Of a DNA stretch of 45,580 nt, positions 1 to 7,500 are shown piece after piece (positions within the stretch are counted from its first letter, which is position 1; every line of letters begins with the position of its first letter). The notes below the pieces were generated by a model. That model saw nothing but the letters and a program-made list of their open reading frames with translations, did not search any database and was not told the DNA's origin. The stretch is taken from the NCBI GenBank assembly GCA_900767685.1, contig CAAGAB010000242.1, positions 1 to 45,580 on the forward strand, read 5' to 3'. Position numbers and translations under genes: made by a program. Origin of the DNA: an uncultured Coprococcus sp. Its GTDB lineage: Bacteria; Bacillota_A; Clostridia; Lachnospirales; Lachnospiraceae.

Positions 1-392
1 ATAGTAACTGTAGAATCATCATATGCCTTAAGTACTCCCTCAAATTCCTTTGCACCGTTGATCTTGACAAATGTTTTGATCTCTACAACCTTACCTATAC
101 TTCTCTTAAAGTCGTTCTCTTTCTTCAGTGGCCTTGTAAGCCCAGGTGAACTTACCTCCAGAATATATGCATCACTGATATAATCCTCCTGATCAAGAAG
201 GTCTCCCAACGCTCTGTTCACTATCTCGCAGTCATTTATGGTGATACCGCCTTCCTTGTCAGCGTACACTCTCAGGTAATAATCACTGCCCTCTTTCACG
301 TACTCCACATCCACCAGTTCAAGGTTATTCGCCTCTATGATCGGAGTTACCAGTTCTACTGTCTTTGCTTCAATATCTGCTCTCTTCGTAAT
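1..392 (-). CDS. rimP: Ribosome maturation factor RimP (N-terminal part; gene runs off the window)
   Basis: RimP assists maturation of the 30S subunit. The minus-strand reading gives a RimP N-domain: ELVDVEYVKEG, YLRVYADKEGGI, NDCEIVNRAL and LEVSSPGLTRPLKK are family signatures. An in-frame TGA lies at 410-408, and no ATG, GTG or TTG follows it before the conserved sequence starts. The best initiator is ATT at 392-390, preceded by AAAGGTGG (404-397) and giving a protein that begins (M)TKRADIEAKT, which matches the usual RimP start. The next codon, ACG at 389, is a less likely alternative. The 3' part lies outside the window. RimP normally follows polC directly; here about 4.2 kb separates them. 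Confidence 0.9.
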   Translation of the reverse strand, partial: MTKRADIEAKTVELVTPIIEANNLELVDVEYVKEGSDYYLRVYADKEGGITINDCEIVNRALGDLLDQEDYISDAYILEVSSPGLTRPLKKENDFKRSIGKVVEIKTFVKINGAKEFEGVLKAYDDSTVT

Positions 393-476
393 ACGACCAC
401 CTTTCTCTCAACAGATCCGTTAATTAACTTATTATCTTACTTAATTAACCTTGTTATAATCCTATACAACAATTAA

Positions 477-499
477 GAGTGGGCCAAAGCCCACTCTCA
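477..499. terminator. Perfect 9-bp hairpin between the siroheme-type gene and rimP
   Basis: AGAGTGGGC and GCCCACTCT flank a CAAA loop (coordinates within a few bases). The T-rich tract is weak on either side, so it may be a partial terminator for the gene ending at 645 or a structured part of the rimP leader. The rest of 393-644 is AT-rich, with two TTAATTAA palindromes near 420 and 442 and no convincing ORF. Confidence 0.45.
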
Positions 500-644
500 T
501 GTTGCATACTATAAGAATCGTGTTTATTGTATCATAATTATCAGATAATTCAAGTATAAATATCAACAAATATATGGATAATTGCATGATTTCTCTTGTA
601 ATTATAACAACATTCCCTCTGATATCCCCTGCGCCACAATTTCA

Positions 645-1283
645 TCAGCCATTTCTTCTGGCTGCATCTTCACGATAGAATTTATCAAGTATCTTGTTTG
701 CCTTCTTATCATCGAGAATACATTTGTTTGAAAGTGCTGTCTTCACAAGTTCATCAAGAGCTTCCTCTCTGAGTGCAGGTGACTTTATATTGACATTCGC
801 AAGTTCTGTATATGCTCCCATCTTTCTGGTCAATACCTCATACTCCTCAGGAATCATTCTGTCTATCATATTCCTGATCTGCTTAGATACAGCCTGGCTG
901 TTTCCTCCTGTCGTAACTCCAACCACCAGATCACCACGCACTATGACACCCGGGAACAGAAAACTGGACAATTCCTTGTTATCAGCCACATTTACCATGA
1001 TACCGTTGTCGTTACAATACTTGCCTATCTTTGCATTGATCTCCGGACGTCTTGTCGCAGCGACAACTATATCCGCATTCTGAAGTATATCAAGAGCTAC
1101 ATTGCTCTCATGAACATTTATACCCTTTATGTCCTTTATATCATCACATATCTTAGGAGCTATGACCGCAATCTTTGCACCAAAATAAAGAAGTGAATTG
1201 ATCTTTCTGAGTGCAGCCTTGCCTCCGCCTATAACTATAACTTTCTTATTCTCAAGATTTATGTACATTGGAAAATATGCCAT
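645..1283 (-). CDS. Siroheme synthase N-terminal-type protein: precorrin-2 dehydrogenase / sirohydrochlorin ferrochelatase
   Basis: This 212-residue protein matches the stand-alone CysG N-domain/Met8p family, which oxidises precorrin-2 with NAD and can insert iron to form siroheme. It opens with YFPMYINLENKKVIVIGGG, the family's Rossmann start with the GGG turn, followed by AAT at the end of the next strand, NVADN and the GVTTGGNSQAVSK segment. The methyltransferase half of CysG is absent, as is usual in Firmicutes. I start at 1283 because GGAAGGAGAAAG (about 1300-1289) precedes it; an upstream ATG at 1322 has no comparable site. It lies divergent to the SpoIID-like gene. The cofactor product (siroheme or a cobalamin intermediate) cannot be decided here. 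Confidence 0.85.
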   Translation of the reverse strand: MAYFPMYINLENKKVIVIGGGKAALRKINSLLYFGAKIAVIAPKICDDIKDIKGINVHESNVALDILQNADIVVAATRRPEINAKIGKYCNDNGIMVNVADNKELSSFLFPGVIVRGDLVVGVTTGGNSQAVSKQIRNMIDRMIPEEYEVLTRKMGAYTELANVNIKSPALREEALDELVKTALSNKCILDDKKANKILDKFYREDAARRNG

Positions 1284-1336
1284 ATTTCTTTCTCCTTCCG
1301 AATATCTCAACATAACCTGCATATACTGTAGTGAAA

Positions 1337-1367
1337 TAACTGCAATAACTCTTACATATGGCAGTTA
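1337..1367. promoter_or_regulatory. 7-bp inverted repeat in the divergent promoter region
   Basis: TAACTGC (1337-1343) and GCAGTTA (1361-1367) are exact inverted copies 17 bp apart, between the divergent siroheme-type gene and SpoIID-like gene. It is a possible operator or hairpin; nothing else in the sequence supports either reading. Confidence 0.25.
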
Positions 1368-1397
1368 CGATTAGAATTATAAATGAGGAAACAGAAA

Positions 1398-2630
1398 ATG
1401 GCAATTACAAATAACGTAGGTTCACTAAAAATTCAGATTACGAACAATAATTTCTTTCCAGTACAGGGTGCATCAATATATATCAGTCCCACCGGTGTCC
1501 CGGACTCGGTCTCGGAAGAATTCGTCACCGATGAAAATGGTATCGCTATAGACGAAGAACTTCCCGCCCCGGATGTCTCCTACAGTCTTGAGCCCGGTGA
1601 TACTCAGCCATACTCTGAGTACAATATCCTGGTAAATGCCCCCGGCTACAACGAACGTTTCGTATCCGGTGTGCAGATCTTCTCAGGTGAAACCGGAATC
1701 CAGAACATCGAACTCACTCCCGAAGACGGAAGTGCTGCCGCCCCTACAGTTCTTGACGCGCACACCCTATGGGAACAATACCCGCCTAAGATAGCCGAAG
1801 ATATGATAAAGCCCGTAAACCCATCCGGCAACATAGTATTAAGCCGTGTTGTCATCCCCGAGACCATAGTGGTGCACGACGGAGCTCCCACAGACTCAAC
1901 CGCGCAGGATTATTATGTTCCATATAAAGACTACATAAAGAATGTGGCCTGCAATGAGATATACTCCACTTGGCCCGAAGCTGCCATACGCGCAAATGTT
2001 CTCGCCATACAGTCTTTTACTTTAAACCGTGTCTACACTGAATGGTACAGAGGTAAAGGCTACGATTTCACCATCACCAGCAACACTGCATTTGACCAGA
2101 AATGGGTATATAACGCAACTATATTCGAAAATATATCCCAGATTGTGGATGAAATGTTCGCAAATTATCTGTCAAAACCAAATGTTACCCAGCCCCTCTT
2201 CACCCAGTATTGCGATGGAAAGCGTGTGTCCTGTCCCGGCTGGATGACCCAATGGGGTTCAAAATCGCTGGCCGATGACGGACTCTCCGCCATCCAGATT
2301 CTTCGTTACTACTACGGGGATAATCTTTACATCAACTCTTCCGAGACGATATCAGGGATTTCTTCATCCTACCCCGGCCATGATCTCACGCTGGGATCCA
2401 GCGGCAGCAAGGTCTCCCAGCTTCAGCGGCAGCTTGCCCGAATAGCACTGAACTATCCTGCTATTGGCTCCATAGCTGTAGATGGAGTATACGGTCAGCA
2501 CACCGCAGATGCCGTGAAGAACTTCCAACAGATATTCAATCTTCCGGCAACAGGTGTCACGGATTACAAAACATGGTATAAGATTTCCCAGATATATGTG
2601 GGCGTTACCAAGATTGCAGAGAATGTGTAG
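1398..2630 (+). CDS. SpoIID/LytB-like protein with N-terminal beta-sandwich and C-terminal peptidoglycan-binding domain
   Basis: About 410 residues in three parts. Residues ~5-105 resemble a carboxypeptidase-regulatory or CnaB-like sandwich (IYISPTG, YNILVNAPGY). Residues ~140-325 resemble SpoIID/LytB: VPYKDYIKNVACNEIYSTWP, then AIRANVLAIQSFTLNR. Residues ~330-400 form a PG_binding_1 repeat (GSSGSKVSQLQRQL, VDGVYGQHTADAVKNFQ). The start at 1398 is chosen because GAGGAA (1385-1390) sits 7 nt upstream; the ATG at 1383 has no site. No signal peptide or membrane segment is visible, which is odd for a wall-acting protein and would fit mother-cell or spore-coat use, or non-classical release. Function beyond cell-wall binding or processing is inferred. 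Confidence 0.75.
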   Translation: MAITNNVGSLKIQITNNNFFPVQGASIYISPTGVPDSVSEEFVTDENGIAIDEELPAPDVSYSLEPGDTQPYSEYNILVNAPGYNERFVSGVQIFSGETGIQNIELTPEDGSAAAPTVLDAHTLWEQYPPKIAEDMIKPVNPSGNIVLSRVVIPETIVVHDGAPTDSTAQDYYVPYKDYIKNVACNEIYSTWPEAAIRANVLAIQSFTLNRVYTEWYRGKGYDFTITSNTAFDQKWVYNATIFENISQIVDEMFANYLSKPNVTQPLFTQYCDGKRVSCPGWMTQWGSKSLADDGLSAIQILRYYYGDNLYINSSETISGISSSYPGHDLTLGSSGSKVSQLQRQLARIALNYPAIGSIAVDGVYGQHTADAVKNFQQIFNLPATGVTDYKTWYKISQIYVGVTKIAENV

Positions 2631-2654
2631 AATTATATGTGATCTCTGTCCGCC

Positions 2655-2780
2655 AAACAAAGGGGTATGGCATATGGGGTTGGCATATGGGGTCAGGCAC
2701 CTTTTACATAGATTTTACATTTAAAGGGCATGCACTTCTTTTGTTTGGTTTTGCTCTGGATAGCGCGTCCATGGCGCGCA
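2655..2780. repeat. Intergenic repeat-rich segment, possibly a REP-like remnant
   Basis: TGGCATATGGGGT occurs twice in tandem and is followed by GGGGTCAGGCACCTTTTAC. Further on, GCGCG-TCCATGG-CGCGC forms an interrupted palindrome (about 2763-2779). The GGGGTCAGGCACC-type motif resembles short palindromic repeats associated with Y1-transposase families; this likeness is from memory and untested. No gene is visible here. Confidence 0.3.
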
Positions 2781-2784
2781 ACAC

Positions 2785-2817
2785 AAAAAAGCTGAAATCA
2801 TAATGATTTCAGCTTTT
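2785..2817 (-). terminator. Terminator of tRNA-Glu, probably bidirectional
   Basis: AAAAGCTGAAATCA (2787-2800) pairs perfectly with 2804-2817 across a 3-nt loop. Read on the minus strand the stem ends in six T residues, immediately downstream of tRNA-Glu. Read on plus it is followed by TTTT and could also end the SpoIID-like transcript. Confidence 0.85.
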
Positions 2818-2819
2818 AG

Positions 2820-2891
2820 CAGTTCGTAGGGGAATCGAACCCCTGTTTTCGCCGTGAGAGGGCGACGTCTTAGCCGCTTGACCAACGAACC
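2820..2891 (-). tRNA. tRNA-Glu (anticodon CTC)
   Basis: The minus strand folds into a cloverleaf. The acceptor GGTTCGT pairs with ACGAACT (one G-U), the anticodon loop CTCTCAC gives anticodon CTC for codon GAG, the T-arm is CAGGGGTTCGATTCCCCTA, and the discriminator is G as is normal for tRNA-Glu. CCA is not encoded. It has its own promoter and terminator. No second copy of its 3' end is visible nearby, so there is no sign of integration at this tRNA. Confidence 0.95.
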
Positions 2892-2932
2892 ATAAGTGCT
2901 TGTTTTCTTGCCGCTTCGCTTGCGACCTGTTT

Positions 2933-2961
2933 AATATAACAGAAACGAAACAAGAATGCAA
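2933..2961 (-). promoter_or_regulatory. Sigma-A promoter of tRNA-Glu
   Basis: On the minus strand, TTGCAT (2961-2956), a 17-bp spacer and TATATT (2938-2933) with a TG upstream of the -10 lie about 45 bp before the tRNA. An imperfect inverted repeat (AAGTGCTTG...CAAGCACTT, about 2893-2968) surrounds it. Confidence 0.7.
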
Positions 2962-2970
2962 GCACTTTTT

Positions 2971-3093
2971 TTATAAATTTCGAAAGAATTTTTTCAAAGA
3001 AATTTCGTAAGATTTTTGTTTGCCATTCTTGTGCATAATGTCTGAGTATATTGCTGCCAGGCAATAGATGTAAATATCACGTTCATTATTCAT
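2971..3093 (-). CDS. Small ORF overlapping the antitoxin stop (40 aa), possibly a remnant of a partner gene
   Basis: The ATG at 3093 overlaps the last codons of the antitoxin gene (8-nt overlap) and follows GGGAG, so the two could be translationally coupled. The product begins MNNERDIYIYCLAAIYSDI and ends in a basic ISLKKFFRNL tail. It does not look like RelE, YoeB or Doc. It could be a short real protein, a truncated toxin, or chance. Confidence 0.3.
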   Translation of the reverse strand: MNNERDIYIYCLAAIYSDIMHKNGKQKSYEISLKKFFRNL

Positions 3094-3340
3094 ACTCTCC
3101 CAACTCATCAATTGACTTAATGACAATCCCGCCTTTTTCGGCTTCTGCCATTGATTTATCCAACATATCGAGATATTCCGCATTATGCTTTGCCTTCATA
3201 ATATCGTTGTATTCTTTTTCTGACATCATAACTATATTCTCATTCTTAGGTCTTGATATTATCAATGTTTCTCCACGGAAAACCCTATCACATAATGCCT
3301 TAAAATTCTCCCTTACATCCATGCTTTTTACCGCTAGCAT
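3086..3340 (-). CDS. Phd/YefM-family antitoxin
   Basis: 84 residues. MLAVKSMDVRENFKALCDRV followed by GETLIISRPKNENIVMMSEKEYN is the classic N-terminal DNA-binding fold of the Phd/YefM family, which represses its own promoter and neutralises a toxin through its C-terminal tail (here EKGGIVIKSIDELGEYE). The start at 3340 follows AAGGTGAT about 4 nt upstream; the ATG at 3355 lacks a site. No RelE/ParE/YoeB-like toxin is encoded in the usual downstream position, only the 40-aa overlapping ORF, so the antitoxin appears orphaned. Confidence 0.8.
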   Translation of the reverse strand: MLAVKSMDVRENFKALCDRVFRGETLIISRPKNENIVMMSEKEYNDIMKAKHNAEYLDMLDKSMAEAEKGGIVIKSIDELGEYE

Positions 3341-3408
3341 TATAATCACCTTCATTTTTTGTATGGAAATTCGTACGTTTTATGTATTAGTATTTTATTG
3401 TAATTTGT

Positions 3409-3804
3409 CTATTTGTATCCTACGTTTTTGGATTTTTTAGCTTGTTTTCTCTTTTTCTGATTATATTTCTGACTATATTTCTGACTATATTTCTGATCAT
3501 ATTTCTTTATTTTCTGTATCAGTTCTTCAGGTACCTCTTTATCCTGATTGATCAGAATCATTGCCTGTATAGCATAAGGATTCTCTCTTTCTCTGCCCAT
3601 TTGTGTATCATCTATAAGTGTCGGATCGATACCTAATGCCATAAGTCTGTTGTATTGCCTGCTACGTCTGTCAAGTTCCTCTTTTGTAGGCGCATCTTCT
3701 GAATATGGCGCTATAAAGGGTGATATTTTATTGCTTTCTATTTTATTGTTTTTCATTTTTCTGTTTTCCATTTTCCCCTTTTCCTCTCGCCATATATGAG
3801 CCAT
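3409..3804 (-). CDS. Uncharacterised 131-aa protein with lysine/tyrosine/glutamine repeats
   Basis: No family recognised. The N-terminal half is charged; the middle (about residues 40-95, EELDRRSRQYNRLMALGIDP and NPYAIQAMILINQDKEVPE) looks like a short folded helical region. The C-terminus holds four copies of a K-Y-x-Q unit encoded by a 12-bp tandem repeat, then a very basic tail. The gene overlaps the end of the ATPase gene by 62 nt, with AAGGTG inside that gene 6 nt before the start. A second start at 3771 is also possible. The overlap argues that it is co-translated with the ATPase. Its AT-rich composition differs from the flanking housekeeping genes. Confidence 0.55.
   Translation of the reverse strand: MAHIWREEKGKMENRKMKNNKIESNKISPFIAPYSEDAPTKEELDRRSRQYNRLMALGIDPTLIDDTQMGRERENPYAIQAMILINQDKEVPEELIQKIKKYDQKYSQKYSQKYNQKKRKQAKKSKNVGYK
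3454..3501. repeat. 12-bp tandem repeat, four copies, inside the 131-aa gene
   Basis: TTTCTGACTATA and close variants occur at 3454, 3466, 3478 and 3490 with exact 12-bp period, encoding the KYxQ repeats on the minus strand. The copy number could vary by slippage without shifting the frame. Confidence 0.9.
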
Positions 3805-4225
3805 CTTTTACACCTTGCAGTAATGGATATTCCAAGACGCCCTTATTATTTTTTATCTTTAAGACAGCTATGTTCTTTTTGCCCAAAGTGTACCCATCTA
3901 TTGAGTGTGTGAAAATTATATACTGATTTGATGTGTTTACAGATATCAGTGATTTCAACTCTTTATCTAATATGATGTCCGCGTCATCTACAACAAAAAT
4001 TTTGTCTTTATGTGTAAGTATTTCTGACTTTATGTACTTTTTATCAGGCACCATATGGTTGAAGAATATAAACCGTGAATCCTTCTCCGCTCTTGCTTTA
4101 TCGAGCATTAATTTATACAAAAAGGTCTTGCCTGTACCTGAATCTCCGTTTATCAAAGTCAGCCTGCTCTTTAGCTCTAGCTCAAACACCATATCTTCAC
4201 TTTTTATCTGCATATTTTGTATCAT
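3743..4225 (-). CDS. Small P-loop ATPase of unknown role
   Basis: 160 residues. Walker A is GDSGTGKT at residues 27-34 and a Walker B-like strand IFVVDDAD lies at 76-83, with a later strand YIIFTHS (about 101-107) resembling the region after Walker B in ABC- and AAA-type ATPases. There is no signature LSGGQ motif and no membrane segment. It is far shorter than typical AAA proteins, so it is probably a regulatory or partner-dependent ATPase. A GAGGTGAGGAC site sits directly upstream and overlaps the stop of a 45-codon ORF. It overlaps the 131-aa gene downstream. A remnant of a larger ATPase cannot be excluded. Confidence 0.65.
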   Translation of the reverse strand: MIQNMQIKSEDMVFELELKSRLTLINGDSGTGKTFLYKLMLDKARAEKDSRFIFFNHMVPDKKYIKSEILTHKDKIFVVDDADIILDKELKSLISVNTSNQYIIFTHSIDGYTLGKKNIAVLKIKNNKGVLEYPLLQGVKDGSYMARGKGENGKQKNEKQ

Positions 4226-4234
4226 GTCCTCACC

Positions 4235-4372
4235 TCATATAAAAGTTTCTCTAACTCCATGTATATCGTACCATTTTATGTGATTTTTGCATTCTATTTG
4301 TAGTGTAATCTTATCCATTTTTAGAATTTCAGTTTTAAAACTTTTAATTTTAAGACTTTCCGTTTTATCCAT
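4235..4372 (-). CDS. 45-aa ORF leading the accessory ATPase operon
   Basis: It starts MDKTESLKIKSFK and ends KWYDIHGVRETFI, stopping within the ribosome site of the ATPase gene. ATGGATAA recurs three times in this leader (near 4402, 4372 and 4318). A shorter form from the internal ATG at 4318 would give 27 residues. Its tight junction with the ATPase argues that it is translated, but no strong Shine-Dalgarno site is visible. No family recognised. Confidence 0.4.
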   Translation of the reverse strand: MDKTESLKIKSFKTEILKMDKITLQIECKNHIKWYDIHGVRETFI

Positions 4373-4406
4373 TCACTGTTTAACCACTTTTCATTTTATC
4401 CATTTA

Positions 4407-4433
4407 TTTATATATTAACAAAAAAAGATACAA
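4407..4433 (-). promoter_or_regulatory. Possible promoter of the accessory operon, with its -35 inside a repeat
   Basis: On the minus strand TTGTAT (4433-4428) lies in the outermost repeat copy. TATAAA (4412-4407, 15-bp spacer) or TAAATA (17-bp spacer) follows. This would place repeat-bound protein directly over the -35. Confidence 0.35.
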
Positions 4434-4576
4434 TATTTTCCCTGAACAAGCCTTTTAACCCTTGAAAGATACAAAATATTCAAATATTGTATCTTTCAGA
4501 GGATAAACTGGCTAATATGGAAAATATTGTATCTTTTAAGCATAAAACTTATTAACTTGGAAAATATTGTATCTCT
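4422..4576. repeat. Symmetric array of five ~18-bp repeats at ~40-bp spacing
   Basis: The motif GGAAAATATTGTATCTTT occurs in plus orientation at about 4480, 4519 and 4559; the GTATC cores are exactly 40 bp apart. It occurs in inverted orientation at about 4422 and 4463 (GATAC cores 41 bp apart). The outer pair and the inner pair share one centre of symmetry near 4480. The last copy ends at the polC stop codon (4577). This fits four helical turns per step on one DNA face. The spacers differ, there is no cas gene, and the repeats are too short for a CRISPR array. Confidence 0.85.
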
Positions 4577-7500
4577 TTACATAAAGTCAAACAGCGACAG
4601 CTGATTTGTCTCAGGCATTCCGTCCAGGATTCCGAGTTCGCTCATCTTCTCTATGGTTCCCTTGCCTATCTTGGCGCGCTCATTGATCTCCTCCTTGGAG
4701 AGGAAAGGTCCCTTCTGAGCAGCCTCGTAGAGCTGCTGGGCAGCCTTCTCTCCCATTCCTTCTATGGATGCGAAGGATGGCATGATCTTGCCGTCTATTA
4801 TCTGGAATCTGTCGGCCTTTGCCTTATATATATCTATTGGAACAAAGTCGTAACCTCTTGCGTACATCTCGAGAACTATCTTGAGATCCTTGAGCTTGCC
4901 CTCGTCCTTGGCTGATCTCTTGTTCTTGTCCACCTTGCTTATCTCATTGATATGGAAGAGAACTCTCTCCTTTCCAAAGCACATCATCTCATAACTGAAA
5001 TCATCAGCTCTGATACTGAAGAATGCCGTATAGTACTCAAGCGGGTAATTGACCTTGAACCAAGCAATTCTCCACGCCATCATGACATATGCTGCAGCAT
5101 GCGCCTTCGGGAACATATATTTGATCTTCTGACACGACCACACGTACCAGTCAGGCACTCCGTGGGCTGCCATCTCAGCCTTCCAATCCTCCCATTTGTC
5201 ACATTTACCCTTGGCAACTATTCCCTTACGAACCTTCTCCATGATGTTGAAGGCAAGTCCGGCATCAAGTCCCATGTGTATCAGATACACCATGATATCA
5301 TCACGGCAGCAGATAGCTGTCGATATGGTACACTTACCCGACTTGATGAGTTCCTGCGCGTTGCCCAGCCATACATCGGTTCCATGTGCCAGACCTGCTA
5401 TTCGCACAAGATCTGAGAAACATGTAGGCTTTGCATCTATAAGCATCTGCATGGCAAAGTCAGTTCCGAACTCCGGTACACCCAGACTTCCAAGCGGTAT
5501 CCCGTTGATATCCTCCGGGGTGATCCCCAGAGACTTCGTGCTGTGGAATAGCTCCATGACATCCTTGTCATCAAGTCTTATCTTCGTGGCGTCCAGTCCC
5601 GTCAGATCCTCCAAACGTCTGATCATGGTCGGATCATCATGTCCAAGGATATCGAGCTTCAGCAGATTATGATCAATGGAATGGTACTCAAAGTGTGATG
5701 TGATGATATCCGATGTCACATCATTTGCCGGATGCTGTATAGGGGTAAATGAATATATCTCCTCATGTCTCGGAAGAACTATCATACCACCCGGGTGCTG
5801 TCCGGTGGTCCTTCTGACACCTGTACAGCCTAGAGCAAGACGCTCCATCTCACATCTCCTCTTTGTCACCGTTGCGTTCTCCTCGGCATACTTCTTGGCA
5901 GCCTTTTCATCCATTCCGGATGCCTTAGCCTCTGCCAGCAAGGCTTCTTTGGAGTGATCCTTAAAATAATTGTACACATATCCAAATGCTGTCTTTTCCG
6001 CGACACCGCCTACAGTACCAGCCTTAAACGCCTTTCCCTTACCAAAAAGAACCTCGGTATATGCGTGTGCCTTCGACTGATACTCTCCTGAGAAGTTCAG
6101 GTCGATATCAGGCTCCTTGTCTCCGTTAAATCCAAGGAAGGTTTCGAATGGTATATCGTGTCCCTCCTTTATGAGTGGAGTTCCGCACTTTGGACAGTCT
6201 CTGTCCGGCATATCGCATCCGCTCATTCCTGAATACGACTTTACAAGCTCCGAATCAAAATCTACAAAATGGCACTTCGGACATATATAGTGCGCCGACA
6301 GAGGATTAACCTCCGTGATACCGGCCATTGTCGCGACAAATGAAGAACCGACCGAACCTCGCGAACCAACCAGATATCCGTGGTCATTTGAATCCCACAC
6401 AAGCTTCTGTGCAATTATGTACATAACCGCGAATCCATTTGAGATGATGGAGTGTAGCTCCCTGTCCAGTCTCTCCTGAACCTGCGGTGGAAGCTCAGGA
6501 CCATATATCTCATGCGCCTTCGTGTAACATATATCAGTAAGTGTCTGATCCGAATTCTCGATTATCGGCGGTGCCTTATCAGGTCTCACCGGTTCAATCC
6601 TCTCCACCATGTCAGCTATCATGTTGGTGTTGGTTATGACTACTTCCCGTGCCTTGTCACTTCCAAGATACTGGAATTCTGCCAGCATCTCCTCCGTTGT
6701 CCTGAAGTAGAGTGGCGGCTGCATGTCCGCATCGTCAAATCCCTTGCTCTTCATGATTATCGCTCTATATATATAGTCCTCCGGATTCAGGAAATGGACA
6801 TCACATGTAGCGACAACGGGCTTGTTGAACATCTCGCCAAGCTCCACTATCCTCTTGTTGTACTCTATCAGATCGTCCATGGTCTTTGGATTTCTGGTAT
6901 CCCTTGTCATGAACTCATTGTTGCCAATTGGCTGTATCTCCAGGTAGTCAAACCAGTTTACCAGTCTCACTATCTCTTCATCGGGAGCATCGTCAACGAT
7001 GGCTCTGAACAGTTCTCCCGCCTCGCAGGCAGATCCCAGTATCAGTCCCTCCCTGTATTTGTTGATGAGACTCATCGGCATACGCGGTCTTCTCGCAAAG
7101 TACGTAAGATGTGACTCAGAGATGAGCCTGTACAGATTGACCCTTCCGATCTCATTCTTCGCCAGGATGATCCCATGGTATGTCTTGTCCTTTTTTATGG
7201 CGTCAGGTGACGTACTTCCGAGGACATTCAGATCATCCATGGTCTTGACATCTCTCTCCTTCAGCATATCAAGGAGCTTGAAGAACACCTTTGCCGTGGC
7301 CTCTGCATCATCTATGGCCCTGTGGTGATGGGCATTGACAACCTTAAGTTCCTTACATACTCTGTCCAGGGTGAATTTGCCAAGCTCCGGCAGAAGTATG
7401 TGGCTGAGCGTCATAGTGTCCAGAACCGTATTGTCGAACCTCAGTCCCAGTTCCTCCGCATTCTTCTTTACAAATCCCGTGTCAAATGACGCATTGTGTG

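Noticed and set aside
2820..2891. tRNA-Glu as an integration site for the accessory region
   Set aside because: No duplicate of the tRNA 3' end and no integrase are visible, and the accessory genes lie on the 5' side of the tRNA, opposite to the usual insertion end.
4422..4576. CRISPR array
   Set aside because: Repeats are only ~18 bp, occur in both orientations and have degenerate arms; no cas gene is present and spacing symmetry suits protein binding better.
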